Origin: Betaproteobacteria bacterium
GTDB taxonomy: Bacteria; Pseudomonadota; Gammaproteobacteria; Burkholderiales; Rhodocyclaceae
Assembly (NCBI GenBank): GCA_016703785.1
Contig: JADJBM010000034.1
Coordinates: forward strand, 153,081-217,080
DNA: 64,000 nucleotides
Reading direction: 5' to 3'
Shown here: positions 49,186 to 58,517 of the stretch, one piece after another
Position numbering within the stretch: the stretch's first letter is position 1
Layout of the letters: every line of letters starts with the position of its first letter
Translations under genes and position numbers: made by a program
Notes under the pieces: model-generated
What the model was told of the DNA's origin: nothing
Databases searched by the model: none
Seen by the model: the letters and a program-made list of their open reading frames with translations, nothing else

Positions 49186-50379
49186 ATGGCCGAACTTATT
49201 CTCCAGCCCGGCAAGGAACGCACGGCCATGCGCCGCCACCCGTGGATTTTCGAGGGTTCCGTGGAGCGGCTCAACGGGCGCGCCCGGCCCGGCGACACGG
49301 TGGAAGTGGTCGCCCACGACGGCCGCCGGCTGGGCCGTGCGGCCTGGAGCCCGCATTCGCAGATCCGCGCGCGCCTGTGGACCTTCGATGCGGACGAGAC
49401 CATCGACCACGCCTTCTTCAAGCGCCGCGTGGCGGCGGCGATCGCCGCGCGGGCGGCACTGCCGGAGCTGCGCGGCCAGCAGGGACTTCGCCTCATCCAC
49501 GGCGAATCGGATGGCCTGCCCGGCGTCATCGCCGACGGCTATGGCGACACGGTGGTGCTGCAGCTGAACAGCGCGGGCGGAGAGAAATGGCGCGACGCCC
49601 TCGTGGCGGCAGTGCTGCAGGCGACGGGCTGCGCGCGCGTCTTCGAACGCTCCGACTCGGAGGTGCGCGGCCTGGAAGGCCTGCAGCCGCGCAGCGGCAT
49701 CCTGCACGGCGACGAGCTGGACGGGCCGGTGGTGATCGAGGAGCACGGCATCCGCCTGGAGGTGGACATCCGCGGCGGCCACAAGACCGGCTTCTACCTC
49801 GACCAGCGGGAGAACCGCCGACTCGTGCGCGAACTGTCCGAAGGTCGCAGCGTGCTCAACTGCTTCTGCTATACGGGCGGCTTCAGCCTGCAGGCACTGG
49901 CAGGGGGTGCTTCCCAGGTACTGTCGATCGACAGTTCCGGCCCGGCGCTGGAAGCGGCGCGACGCAACCTGGCGCTCAATCCGCACTTGCCGACGGACCG
50001 CGCCGAGTGGCGCGATGCCGACGTGTTCGAGGAGCTGCGCGCGCTGAAGAAGGCCGGCGCGCGCTTCGACCTGATCATCCTCGATCCGCCCAAGTTCGCG
50101 CCCTCCGCCGCGCATGCCGACCGCGCCGCGCGCGCCTACAAGGACATCAACCTGCTCGGCTTCCGCCTGCTCAATCCGGGCGGCCTGCTCATGACGTATT
50201 CCTGCTCGGGCGGCGTCGGCCTCGAGCTGTTCCAGAAGATCGTCGCCGGCGCGGCCGGCGATGTCGGCGCGGATGCGCGCATCCTGCGGCGGCTGGCGGC
50301 GGCGGCCGATCATCCGGCGGCGCTGGCCTTTCCGGAAGGCGAGTACCTGAAGGGCCTGCTCTGCCAGGTCGTACCATAA
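49186..50379 (+). CDS. rlmI: 23S rRNA (cytosine-C5)-methyltransferase RlmI-like
   Basis: A 397-aa SAM-dependent enzyme with an N-terminal PUA domain (about 1-80, ELILQPGKERTAMRRHPWIF), the SAM motif VLNCFCYTGGFSLQALAGGA and LDPPKFAPS, and YSCSGGV with the catalytic cysteine. This is the RlmI/YccW family acting on C1962 of 23S rRNA. The 28-codon upstream extension lies in the DUF364 gene and is not used. Confidence 0.92.
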   Translation: MAELILQPGKERTAMRRHPWIFEGSVERLNGRARPGDTVEVVAHDGRRLGRAAWSPHSQIRARLWTFDADETIDHAFFKRRVAAAIAARAALPELRGQQGLRLIHGESDGLPGVIADGYGDTVVLQLNSAGGEKWRDALVAAVLQATGCARVFERSDSEVRGLEGLQPRSGILHGDELDGPVVIEEHGIRLEVDIRGGHKTGFYLDQRENRRLVRELSEGRSVLNCFCYTGGFSLQALAGGASQVLSIDSSGPALEAARRNLALNPHLPTDRAEWRDADVFEELRALKKAGARFDLIILDPPKFAPSAAHADRAARAYKDINLLGFRLLNPGGLLMTYSCSGGVGLELFQKIVAGAAGDVGADARILRRLAAAADHPAALAFPEGEYLKGLLCQVVP

Positions 50380-50413
50380 GAACAACGGCTGGCACCAGTA
50401 CAATGACGCTTCC

Positions 50414-50746
50414 ATGACCTTCGCCCGCAAGCTGATCGCCGTTGTTGCCGTGCTGTGCCTGTTCGGGGCGCAGCAGGCGGCGTTCGCCCACTGGGCGGCG
50501 CACCTCGGTGCGCCGGCGATTGCCGGCGCCGAGTCGCGGGACGGCGAACATGCCGCCGCGGCCGTCATCGATCAGACCTGCTCCAGCTGCGCGGCCTTCG
50601 CCGCACTCGATGCGGCGCTGCCGGGCGCCGGCCATGTGCTCCCGCTTGCCGCAGTGCGTGTCGACCTCGCCTCGCCCGTGTTGCGTGGAAAGTCAGTCCC
50701 CACGCCACGGCGCTACGATTCCCGCGCTCCGCCCTCCGTTCTCTGA
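50414..50746 (+). CDS. Small exported protein at the head of the zinc-uptake set
   Basis: A 110-aa protein with a signal peptide ending near AQQAAFAHW and a later QTCSSCAAF motif with a CxxC, plus histidines early in the mature part. I do not recognise a defined family; small DUF2946-like proteins next to metal-transport genes look similar. Its position directly upstream of the porin, ZnuA and ZnuB suggests a periplasmic metal-binding role (inference). Confidence 0.55.
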   Translation: MTFARKLIAVVAVLCLFGAQQAAFAHWAAHLGAPAIAGAESRDGEHAAAAVIDQTCSSCAAFAALDAALPGAGHVLPLAAVRVDLASPVLRGKSVPTPRRYDSRAPPSVL

Positions 50747-50767
50747 AGCCCTGAAATATCGAGCTCT

Positions 50768-50788
50768 CCGCCGCGTCCGACGCGGCGG
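50768..50788 (+). promoter_or_regulatory. GC-rich hairpin before the porin gene
   Basis: CCGCCGCGT-CCG-ACGCGGCGG followed by CTATTTCATTTGTTTT. The T-rich stretch is broken, so it is at best a weak terminator; it may instead protect the mRNA or separate expression of the two genes. Confidence 0.45.
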
Positions 50789-50816
50789 CTATTTCATTTG
50801 TTTTGGAGAAGAAACC

Positions 50817-52199
50817 ATGCAACGCATTGCATTACTGGCCATCGCCTCGGCGCTGGCCCTGCCGGCGTCTGCCGGCGAAGAAGACCTGAAAGCCCTGCGC
50901 GCGGAAATCGCGCAGATGAAGCAAGCCTACGAGCAGCGCATCGAGGCGCTGGAGCAGCGGCTCACCGTGGCGGAAGCGGCCCCGCAGAAAAGTCAGTCGC
51001 CGCAACACGGTGCGGCCCCTGCACAGGCGGCCGGCGGCTTCAATCCGGAGGTATCGCTCATCCTGCAGGGCCAGTACCGCCGCATGAAGGACGTGCCGGA
51101 GCGCTCGATCACTGGCTACTGGTCGGCCGGCGGTCACGACCATGGCGGGGGCGAACGCGGTTTCTCGCTCGACCACTCCGAGCTGATCGTCTCCGCCAAC
51201 ATCGACCCGTATTACCGCGGCATGCTCAACGTCGCGCTGAAGAATGGCGAGGCGGAGGTGGAGGAGGCCTGGTTCCAGACACTCGGCCTGGGCCGCGGCT
51301 TCACGCTCAAGGGCGGCCGATTCCTGTCCGGCATCGGCTACATCAACGAGCAGCATCCGCACGCCTGGGATTTCGCCGACGCGCCGCTGATGACGAAGGC
51401 CCTGTTCGGCGAGCACTACGGGCAGGACGGCCTGCAGCTGAAGTGGGTGGCGCCGACCGAGACCTTCATGGAATTCGGCGCCGAGTTCGGCCGCGGCGCG
51501 GCCTTTCCAGGCACCGACCGCAACCAGAACGGCGTCGGTTCGAGCGTCCTGTTTGCCCATGTTGGTGATGATGTCGGCCGTTCCCATGCCTGGCGCGCCG
51601 GCCTGTCCTGGCTGACGACGCGGGCGAAAGACCGCGAGGCGCACTTCGAGGACACGGATGCGGCCGGCCCGAACGAGGTCGAGGGCCTGTTCACCGGCAG
51701 GAGCCGTACCGTGGTGGCTGACTTTGTCTGGAAATGGGCGCCGGACGGCAATCCGAAGCAGCGCAATTTCAAGTTCCAGACGGAGCTCTTCCGCCGCACG
51801 GAAAGCGGCGATCTGGCCTGCACCTCGGCAGTGGCGACTTCGCCCTGCCTCGGCAGTCCGGCACTCGGCGATTTGCGTTCGCGCCAGAGCGGCGGCTATG
51901 TGCAGGGGGTGTGGCAGTTCATGCCGCAGTGGCGCGTCGGCTATCGCTACGATTGGTTGAATGCGGGCAGCAAGCACTACGATCCGGCGACGGTCTTCGC
52001 CGCCCTCGATCCGGCCAACGCCTATTTCGTCGGCTACCGGCCGCAGCGGCATACGCTGATGGCGGACTGGTCGCAAAGCGAGTTCTCGCGCCTGCGCCTG
52101 CAGTTCGCGCGCGACCAATCCATGCAAGGCGTTACCGACAACCAGGTGACGCTGCAATACATCATGAGCCTGGGCGCCCACGGCGCCCACAAGTTCTGA
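50817..52199 (+). CDS. Outer-membrane porin with N-terminal coiled coil (metal-uptake type)
   Basis: A 460-aa outer-membrane protein: signal peptide MQRIALLAIASALALPASAG, a coiled coil at about residues 22-55 (LRAEIAQMKQAYEQRIEALE), a histidine-rich loop (GGHDHGGGE) and about sixteen amphipathic strands ending in a C-terminal F. Such porins sit beside ZnuA-type binding proteins and are thought to admit zinc. It precedes znuA by 11 nt. Confidence 0.8.
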   Translation: MQRIALLAIASALALPASAGEEDLKALRAEIAQMKQAYEQRIEALEQRLTVAEAAPQKSQSPQHGAAPAQAAGGFNPEVSLILQGQYRRMKDVPERSITGYWSAGGHDHGGGERGFSLDHSELIVSANIDPYYRGMLNVALKNGEAEVEEAWFQTLGLGRGFTLKGGRFLSGIGYINEQHPHAWDFADAPLMTKALFGEHYGQDGLQLKWVAPTETFMEFGAEFGRGAAFPGTDRNQNGVGSSVLFAHVGDDVGRSHAWRAGLSWLTTRAKDREAHFEDTDAAGPNEVEGLFTGRSRTVVADFVWKWAPDGNPKQRNFKFQTELFRRTESGDLACTSAVATSPCLGSPALGDLRSRQSGGYVQGVWQFMPQWRVGYRYDWLNAGSKHYDPATVFAALDPANAYFVGYRPQRHTLMADWSQSEFSRLRLQFARDQSMQGVTDNQVTLQYIMSLGAHGAHKF

Positions 52200-52210
52200 G
52201 GAGATACGCC

Positions 52211-53110
52211 ATGTTGCGACGCATTGTTCTATTGATGGGGCTCGCGGCGGCGCTACCGGCCGCCGCGGCGTTGAACGTGTTCGCCTGTGAGCCCGAATGG
52301 GCGGCGCTGGCGAAGGAGCTGGGCGGCGACAAGGTGAGCACCTACTCCGCCACCCACGCCCTGCAGGACCCGCACCGCATCGAGGCGCGGCCTTCGCTGA
52401 TCGCCAGGGCGCGTGGCGCGCAGCTGGTGGTGTGTACCGGCGCTGACCTGGAGGCGGGCTGGCTACCGCCGGTGCTGCGCGAGTCGGGCAATGCCGCCGT
52501 GCAGCCGGGCCGGCCGGGATACTTCGAGGCGGCGCAGTTCGTTGCGCGGATCGAGATACCCACCAAGCTCGACCGCGCCGAAGGCGACGTGCATGCCGCC
52601 GGCAATCCGCATATCCAGCTCGCCCCGCGCAATCTGCTGGCGGTGGCCGGCGCGCTGGCGCAACGTCTCGGTGAAGTGGACGCTGCGAATGCCGGCCACT
52701 ACGCCGAGCGGCACAAGGTCTTCGCCGACAAATGGCGCACAGCCATCGCCCGATGGGAAAAGGAGGCGGCGGCGCTGCGTGGCCTGCGCGTGATCGCGCA
52801 GCACAAGAGCTTCAGCTACCTTTTCCACTGGCTCGGCCTCGTCGAGGCCGGCACGCTGGAACCGAAGCCAGGCATCGAGCCGGGCAGCGCCCACCTGGCC
52901 CAGCTCCTGGCGCAGGCCAAGGCGCAGCAGGTGCGGCTGATCGTGCGCACGCCGTACGACTCGCCGCGCCCGGGCGAGTGGCTGGCCGAACGCGCGGGCA
53001 TTCCGCTCGTGACACTGCCATTCACCGTCGGTGGCAGTGAAAAGGCGCAGGATCTGTTCGGCCTCTTCGATGACACGATTGCAAAGCTCAGGGAGCAGCG
53101 CGCGCCATGA
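52211..53110 (+). CDS. Zinc ABC transporter substrate-binding protein (ZnuA-like)
   Basis: A 299-aa periplasmic metal-binding protein. A signal peptide ends near ALPAAAA; metal-ligand histidines are expected in DPHRIEARPS, GNPHIQLAPRN and IAQHKSFSYLFHW. The long histidine-rich loop of typical ZnuA is absent. Manganese or iron binding cannot be excluded. It overlaps the permease gene by 4 nt. Confidence 0.82.
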   Translation: MLRRIVLLMGLAAALPAAAALNVFACEPEWAALAKELGGDKVSTYSATHALQDPHRIEARPSLIARARGAQLVVCTGADLEAGWLPPVLRESGNAAVQPGRPGYFEAAQFVARIEIPTKLDRAEGDVHAAGNPHIQLAPRNLLAVAGALAQRLGEVDAANAGHYAERHKVFADKWRTAIARWEKEAAALRGLRVIAQHKSFSYLFHWLGLVEAGTLEPKPGIEPGSAHLAQLLAQAKAQQVRLIVRTPYDSPRPGEWLAERAGIPLVTLPFTVGGSEKAQDLFGLFDDTIAKLREQRAP

Positions 53111-53880
53111 ACGACCTTGCGACCCAGTTCGATTTGCTCTGGCCGGCCTTCGCCGCCGGCCTGATCGTCCTCGCCACGCATGTGCCGCTGGGCATCCAGG
53201 TGCTGGCGCGCGGCATCATCTTCATCGACCTCGCCGTGGCGCAGGTGGCCGGCCTCGGCGCATTGCTCGCCCACCTTGCCGATCACGGCGACAGCCCCTG
53301 GGCCGTGCAGGGCGCGGCGGTCGGCGCGGCGCTGGGCGCGGCCCTCCTGCTGCAATGGAGCGAGAAGCGCTGGCCGCAACTGCAGGAGGCGCTGATCGGC
53401 CTGCTCTTCGTGCTGGCGGCCAGCGGCGCGGTGCTCCTGCTGGCGCGCGACGCTCACGGTGGCGAGCACCTGCGCGACCTTCTGGTCGGCCAGATGCTGT
53501 GGGTGTCGCACGGCCAGCTGCTGGCTGCGGCGGCCGTCAGCGCCGGGCTGCTGCTGGCCTGGCGGGTGTTCGGCAGGCAGGGCGGCAGCCTGACGTTCTA
53601 CACGCTGTTTGCCGTGGCTGTAACGGTTTCGGTGCAGCTGGTGGGGGTGTATCTGGTGTTCGCCAGCCTGATCGTGCCTGCCCTCGCCACCCATGGCCTG
53701 CGGGCCTACCGCCTGGCCGTGGCCCTGGGAACCGGGGCGGCGGGCTATGCCGGAGGGCTGGCCCTGGCCGCGTGGGCGGACTGGCCGGCCGGCGCCGCGA
53801 GCGTATGGATGCTGGCAGCGACGGGATTGTTGCTCGCGCTCATTCGTTCCGGCGTTGCGCCGCCCCGGTCAATATGCTAA
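53107..53880 (+). CDS. Metal ABC transporter permease (ZnuB-like)
   Basis: A 257-aa ABC-3 permease with about eight helices. GIQVLARGIIFIDLAVAQVAGLGALLA and TFYTLFAVAVTVSVQLVGVYLVFASLIVPA are the family core. No ATPase (ZnuC) gene lies next to it, so it must borrow one encoded elsewhere, or one has been lost. Confidence 0.85.
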   Translation: MNDLATQFDLLWPAFAAGLIVLATHVPLGIQVLARGIIFIDLAVAQVAGLGALLAHLADHGDSPWAVQGAAVGAALGAALLLQWSEKRWPQLQEALIGLLFVLAASGAVLLLARDAHGGEHLRDLLVGQMLWVSHGQLLAAAAVSAGLLLAWRVFGRQGGSLTFYTLFAVAVTVSVQLVGVYLVFASLIVPALATHGLRAYRLAVALGTGAAGYAGGLALAAWADWPAGAASVWMLAATGLLLALIRSGVAPPRSIC

Positions 53881-53891
53881 AAGCGATATCC

Positions 53892-53916
53892 CCGGCCTGC
53901 GGTTTCGGCAGGCCGG
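53892..53916 (+). terminator. Hairpin after the permease gene
   Basis: CCGGCCTGC-GGTTTCG-GCAGGCCGG, a 9-bp stem 11 nt after the stop. No U-run follows, so termination would need Rho or the hairpin may only protect the 3' end. Confidence 0.5.
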
Positions 53917-53960
53917 AATCGGCAACCCGATAGTCAGACAGACAACGACGAACGACGCGC

Positions 53961-55157
53961 GTGGCATTTTCACTTTTCGGTAAGAAACCCCCGCCGGAAC
54001 CGGCGAAACCGGTCGCCAGGAAGAAGGCGCCCGAGGCGCCGGCGCGCCCGGTCGCGCCCAAGCCCGAGCCGCCCAGGGAGGAACTCGAGTCGCTCGACTT
54101 CACCGCGCCTGGCGCGATCGAAGTGCATGATGAGGATCATCCCGGCCACTTCGAGATCCGCGAGAGCTCGGCGACCCTGCACCCGGTGGTCGAGGAGGCC
54201 GCCATCCTCTTCGCCAACGGCCAGGACGAAGCGACGCTGGCCGCGTTGGAAACCGCCGCCAGCGCCGGTGGGCTGGAAGCCGCGGCCGACCAGGTGTGGT
54301 CGATGCTGTTCGACCTTTACCAGATTCTCGGCATGCGCGATCTCTTCGACAAGCGCGCGCTCGACTATTCCATGAAATACGAGAAGTCGCCGCCGACCTG
54401 GGTCGAGCCGGCGCAGCAGACGCTCGGCCCGGCGCTGACCACCGGCGGCACGGCCTTCGTGGCGTTTACGGGGCTGCTGGGCGAGAGCGCCGACAAGACG
54501 GTTCGTCAACTCGAGAAGATCATCTCCGGCAACCCGGTGGCGCGCGTCGAGTTCGGCAAGCTGCAGGGCGTCGATTCGCTCGGTGCCGAATTGCTGCTGA
54601 AGGCGATGCGGACGGCGCGCAAGCGCAAGTGCGAGCTGGTGATGAGCGGCGCGGAGAAACTGGCCGAATTGCTCAAGGGCCGGATCGAAGTCGGCAAGCG
54701 CGAGGACGAGACGCTGTGGATGCTGCTGCTGGAGCTGTATCAGCACATGGCGCAGCAGGATCCGTTCGAGGAGTGGGCGGTGAATTACGCCGTCACGTTC
54801 GAGGTGTCCCCGCCCTCCTGGGAGAACCGGCCGGCTCCGAAGAAGCCGGTCCCGACCGCCGTGGCGGCGGAGGCCGATGCGGATGTCTTCCCACTGGCCG
54901 GCGAGATGTACAGTGCCGGCTCCGATGCGTTCCGGCAGCTGGTGGATTTCGCCACGGACCGCGAACAGGTGCTCATCGACTGCAGCGCGCTCAAGCGCAT
55001 GGATTTCGTCAGCGCCGGCCTCTTTCTCAACACTCTGACCAATCTTCAGATCACGGGCTGCAGCGTGACGATTCGCAATCCGAACCAGCTGCTGTTCGCC
55101 TTGTTCGGCGTGCTCGGCATCAATCAGGTCGCGCACGTCGAGCGGCGCAAGTTCTGA
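53961..55157 (+). CDS. Double STAS-domain protein
   Basis: A 398-aa soluble protein, GTG start. A proline/lysine-rich N-terminus (about 1-45, PPPEPAKPVARKKAPEAPAR) precedes two STAS-like halves: VEFGKLQGVDSLGAELLLKAM and VLIDCSALKRMDFVSAGLFLNTL. STAS domains mediate protein interaction in regulatory systems. It is conserved in Rhodocyclales-type genomes next to hslV, but its function is unknown. Confidence 0.75.
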   Translation: MAFSLFGKKPPPEPAKPVARKKAPEAPARPVAPKPEPPREELESLDFTAPGAIEVHDEDHPGHFEIRESSATLHPVVEEAAILFANGQDEATLAALETAASAGGLEAAADQVWSMLFDLYQILGMRDLFDKRALDYSMKYEKSPPTWVEPAQQTLGPALTTGGTAFVAFTGLLGESADKTVRQLEKIISGNPVARVEFGKLQGVDSLGAELLLKAMRTARKRKCELVMSGAEKLAELLKGRIEVGKREDETLWMLLLELYQHMAQQDPFEEWAVNYAVTFEVSPPSWENRPAPKKPVPTAVAAEADADVFPLAGEMYSAGSDAFRQLVDFATDREQVLIDCSALKRMDFVSAGLFLNTLTNLQITGCSVTIRNPNQLLFALFGVLGINQVAHVERRKF

Positions 55158-55197
55158 CGTTTTCTCTTTCTTTCTTCGTTTCCTATCGGGCAGTTCC

Positions 55198-55734
55198 ATG
55201 GAGCAATATCACGGCACCACCATTCTTTCCGTGCGCCGCGGCGCCAGCGTCGCCCTCGGCGGCGACGGCCAGGTGACGCTCGGCAACATCGTCATCAAGG
55301 CCAGCGCGCGCAAGGTGCGGCGGCTCTACCAGGAAAAGATCCTGGCCGGCTTCGCCGGCGGCACCGCCGACGCGTTCACGCTGTTCGAGCGCTTCGAGGC
55401 CAAGCTGGAAAAGCATCAGGGCAACCTGCTGCGCAGCGCCGTGGAGCTGGCCAAGGACTGGCGCACCGACCGCATCCTGCGCCGCCTGGAGGCCATGCTG
55501 GCGGTGGCCGACCGGCAGACTTCGCTCGTCATCACCGGCAATGGCGACGTGCTCGAGCCGGAGCTGGGCATCGTCGCCATCGGCAGCGGCGGCCCGTATG
55601 CGCAGGCGGCAGCGCGCGCCCTGCTGGAGAACACCGAATTAACCGCCGAGGAGATTGTCAAAAAGGCGCTGACCGTCGCCGGCGATCTGTGCATCTACAC
55701 CAACCAGAGCCATGTCATCGAGGTGCTCGAGTGA
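55198..55734 (+). CDS. hslV: ATP-dependent protease peptidase subunit HslV
   Basis: A 178-aa proteasome-like peptidase. MEQYHG is removed to expose the catalytic threonine of TTILSVRRG. GNIVIKASARKVRRLYQ, FAGGTADAFTLFERFE and AIGSGGPYAQAAARAL are the family signature. It works with HslU, whose start overlaps its stop. Confidence 0.96.
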   Translation: MEQYHGTTILSVRRGASVALGGDGQVTLGNIVIKASARKVRRLYQEKILAGFAGGTADAFTLFERFEAKLEKHQGNLLRSAVELAKDWRTDRILRRLEAMLAVADRQTSLVITGNGDVLEPELGIVAIGSGGPYAQAAARALLENTELTAEEIVKKALTVAGDLCIYTNQSHVIEVLE

Positions 55735-57062
55735 GCAGCATGACGCCGCAGGAAATCGTCCACGAACTGGACAAGAATATCGTCGGCCAGGCACGCGCCA
55801 AGCGTGCCGTCGCCATCGCCCTGCGCAATCGCTGGCGCCGCGCCCAGGTGGCCGAGCCGCTGCGCTCGGAGATCACGCCGAAGAACATCCTCATGATCGG
55901 CCCCACCGGCGTCGGCAAGACGGAGATCGCGCGCCGCCTGGCGCGGCTGGCCAACGCGCCCTTCATCAAGATCGAGGCGACCAAGTTCACCGAGGTCGGC
56001 TATGTCGGCCGCGACGTGGATTCCATCGTGCGCGACCTGGTCGAGATCGCCATCAAGGACGGCCGCGAGACGGCCATGCGCACCGTGCGCGACCGGGCCA
56101 TGGATGCCGCCGAGGACCGCGTGCTCGACGTGCTGCTGCCGCCGGCGCGCAGCGCGGGCCTGCAAGGCGAACCGGAATCGGCGGCGGATTCCGTGGCGCG
56201 GCAGAAATTCCGCAAGAAGCTGCGCGAGGGCGAACTGGACGAGCGCGAGGTCGAGATCGAGGTGGCGGCGCCCAGCGCGCAGATGGAAATCCTCGCGCCA
56301 CCCGGCATGGAGGAGCTGACCTCGCAGATCCAGGGCATGTTCCAGAACATGGGCGGCAACAGGCGCAAGACGCGGCGCATGCGCATCAAGGAAGCGATGA
56401 AGGCCATTGCCGACGAGGAGGCCGCTCGCCTGGTGAACGACGAGGAGGTCAAGCTCGCGGCGGTCCAGGCGGTGGAGCAGAACGGCATCGTCTTCCTCGA
56501 CGAGATCGACAAGATCGCGTCGAGGTCGGAGATGCACGGCGCCGACGTCTCGCGCCAGGGCGTGCAGCGCGATCTGCTGCCGCTGGTCGAAGGCACGACC
56601 ATCACGACCAAGTACGGCATGGTCAAGACGGACCACATCCTCTTCATCGGCAGCGGCGCCTTCCACCTGTCCAAGCCGTCCGACCTGATCCCGGAACTGC
56701 AGGGGCGCTTCCCCATCCGCGTCGAGCTGGACTCGCTCAACGTCGAGGACTTCGAGCGCATCCTCACCAGCACGGATGCCTGCCTGACGCAGCAGTACGA
56801 GGCGCTGCTGGGCACCGAGGGCGTCACGCTCGACTTCAAGGCCGATGGCGTGCGCCGGCTCGCAGAACTCGCCTTTTCGGTCAACGAGACGACCGAGAAC
56901 ATCGGCGCGCGCCGGCTGTACACGGTCATGGAAAAACTGCTCGAGGAGGTGGCCTTCGATGCCGGCAGCCACGGCAAGGCGCTGACGATCGACGCGGCCT
57001 ATGTCGATGCGCGTCTGAAGGACCTGGCGCAGAGCGAGGATTTGGCGCGCTACGTCCTCTGA
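55731..57062 (+). CDS. hslU: ATP-dependent protease ATPase subunit HslU
   Basis: A 443-aa AAA+ unfoldase with Walker A GPTGVGKTEIARRLA and Walker B VFLDEIDKIA. I choose GTG at 55731, which overlaps the hslV stop (GTGA) and gives the start VSSMTPQEIVHELDKNIVGQ, aligning residue for residue with E. coli MSEMTPREIV and the same total length of 443. The ATG at 55740 is the alternative. Confidence 0.95.
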   Translation: MSSMTPQEIVHELDKNIVGQARAKRAVAIALRNRWRRAQVAEPLRSEITPKNILMIGPTGVGKTEIARRLARLANAPFIKIEATKFTEVGYVGRDVDSIVRDLVEIAIKDGRETAMRTVRDRAMDAAEDRVLDVLLPPARSAGLQGEPESAADSVARQKFRKKLREGELDEREVEIEVAAPSAQMEILAPPGMEELTSQIQGMFQNMGGNRRKTRRMRIKEAMKAIADEEAARLVNDEEVKLAAVQAVEQNGIVFLDEIDKIASRSEMHGADVSRQGVQRDLLPLVEGTTITTKYGMVKTDHILFIGSGAFHLSKPSDLIPELQGRFPIRVELDSLNVEDFERILTSTDACLTQQYEALLGTEGVTLDFKADGVRRLAELAFSVNETTENIGARRLYTVMEKLLEEVAFDAGSHGKALTIDAAYVDARLKDLAQSEDLARYVL

Positions 57063-57070
57063 GCAGTGCC

Positions 57071-57943
57071 ATGCTGCTCAGGATCGTTTCCATCATCTTC
57101 CCGTTGTTCGCCGTCGTCCTGGCGGGCTGGCTCTACGGCCGGCGGTTCAAGCCGGACATGGCGTTCGCCAACCAGCTCAACATGGATGTCTTCATCCCGG
57201 CCCTGGTGTTCGCTACCCTGGCCGGCCACACATTCGATCTGGTGACCTACTGGGCGCTGGCGGTCGGTGCCGCCGTCGTGGTGCTCGGCTCGGGACTGGC
57301 GGCCTGGCCGCTGGCGCGGCTCATGAAGGTCGAGGCGAAGACCTTCCTGCCGCCGATGATGTTCAACAACTCCGGCAACATGGGCCTGCCGCTGGCGGTG
57401 CTGGCCTTCGGCGAGGCGGCGCTGCCGGCGGCGGTGGTGCTGTTCCTGGTGGAAAACCTGCTGCACTTCTCGCTCGGCGCCTGGATGCTCGACCACCGTA
57501 CGCGGCTGGCCACCGTCTGGCGCATGCCGGTCATGTTGGCGGCGCTGGCCGGCATCGGCGTGAGCGCCGGCGAGCTGGCGCTGTGGCCGCCGCTGCTGAC
57601 GGCCATCCGCATGCTCGGCGAGATCTCGATTCCGCTGCTGCTGTTCTCGCTCGGCGTGCGCCTGGCGGATGCTTCCTTCCATGCCTGGGGCGTCGGCGTG
57701 GCCGGGGCCGTGGCGCGGCCGCTGCTCGGCATGCTGATCGCCTGGGGGGCGGGGGTGGCGCTGGACCTGGCTCAGCAGCACCGCGACATGCTGCTGGTGT
57801 TCGGCGCGCTGCCGCCGGCGGTGCTCAACTACGTCTTCGCCGAGCGCTACCGGCAGGAACCGGACAAGGTCGCCTCGATCGTCATGGTCGGCAACGTCGC
57901 CTCGCTCCTTTTCATTTCATTCGCCCTGGCGATCGTCCTGTAG
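57071..57943 (+). CDS. AEC family transporter
   Basis: A 290-aa membrane protein with about ten helices. NMDVFIPALVFATLAGH, FNNSGNMGLPLAVLAFGEAA and GEISIPLLLFSLGVRLAD are the auxin-efflux-carrier (PF03547) motifs. Bacterial members often transport small carboxylates such as malate or malonate. It follows hslU by 8 nt; a functional link is not evident. It is convergent with regA. Confidence 0.85.
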   Translation: MLLRIVSIIFPLFAVVLAGWLYGRRFKPDMAFANQLNMDVFIPALVFATLAGHTFDLVTYWALAVGAAVVVLGSGLAAWPLARLMKVEAKTFLPPMMFNNSGNMGLPLAVLAFGEAALPAAVVLFLVENLLHFSLGAWMLDHRTRLATVWRMPVMLAALAGIGVSAGELALWPPLLTAIRMLGEISIPLLLFSLGVRLADASFHAWGVGVAGAVARPLLGMLIAWGAGVALDLAQQHRDMLLVFGALPPAVLNYVFAERYRQEPDKVASIVMVGNVASLLFISFALAIVL

Positions 57944-57947
57944 GCAT

Positions 57948-58517
57948 TCAACTTTTTACGGGCCGCTTCATCAGCTTGCGCTGCAGGGTGCGCCGGTGCA
58001 TCTTCAGCGCCCGCGCGGTCGACGAGATGTTGCCGTCGTGCTCCTTCAGCACGCGCTGGATGTGCTCCCACTCGAGACGATCCACCGACAGCGGCTGACT
58101 GGGCGGGGCGGCCTGTTCCGCCTGCGGCGCCGTCGCCTCGAAGGCGGCGAGGATGGCGTCCACGTCGGTCGGCTTGGCGAGGTAGTGAGTGGCGCCGAGC
58201 TTGATCGCCTCGACTGCCGTGGTGATGCTGGCATAGCCGGTGAGCACGACGATGCGGCAGGCCGGGTTGGCGGCGAGCAGCGGCGCGATGAGCGTCAGGC
58301 CGGAGGTGCCGGCGATGTTGAGGTCCAGCACCGCTCGCGCCGCCTGTGTCGCGGGAATCAGCGCGGCGGCCTCCGCGGCGCTGAGCGCGCTGGCGACGTC
58401 GAAGCCACGGCCTTTCAGCGCGCGGGAGAGGACACGGTTGAAGGCGGGGTCGTCGTCGATGACGAATACCAGCTCTTGTTTCTGTGGTTCTTGAAGCTGT
58501 TGCGGCATGTCGTTCAT
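57948..58517 (-). CDS. regA: RegA/PrrA/ActR-type redox response regulator
   Basis: A 189-aa response regulator with a receiver domain (VFVIDDDPAFNRVL, phospho-acceptor Asp65 in VLDLNIAG, conserved Lys in YLAKPTDVD) and a Fis-type helix-turn-helix at the end (ISSTARALKMHRRTLQRKL). RegA-type regulators switch on respiratory, denitrification and other redox genes when electron carriers become reduced. It overlaps the kinase gene by 4 nt. Confidence 0.88.
   Translation of the reverse strand: MNDMPQQLQEPQKQELVFVIDDDPAFNRVLSRALKGRGFDVASALSAAEAAALIPATQAARAVLDLNIAGTSGLTLIAPLLAANPACRIVVLTGYASITTAVEAIKLGATHYLAKPTDVDAILAAFEATAPQAEQAAPPSQPLSVDRLEWEHIQRVLKEHDGNISSTARALKMHRRTLQRKLMKRPVKS

Noticed and set aside
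50380..50413. Zur operator before the zinc-uptake set
   Set aside because: No convincing AT-rich palindrome of the Zur type is visible in this short gap.
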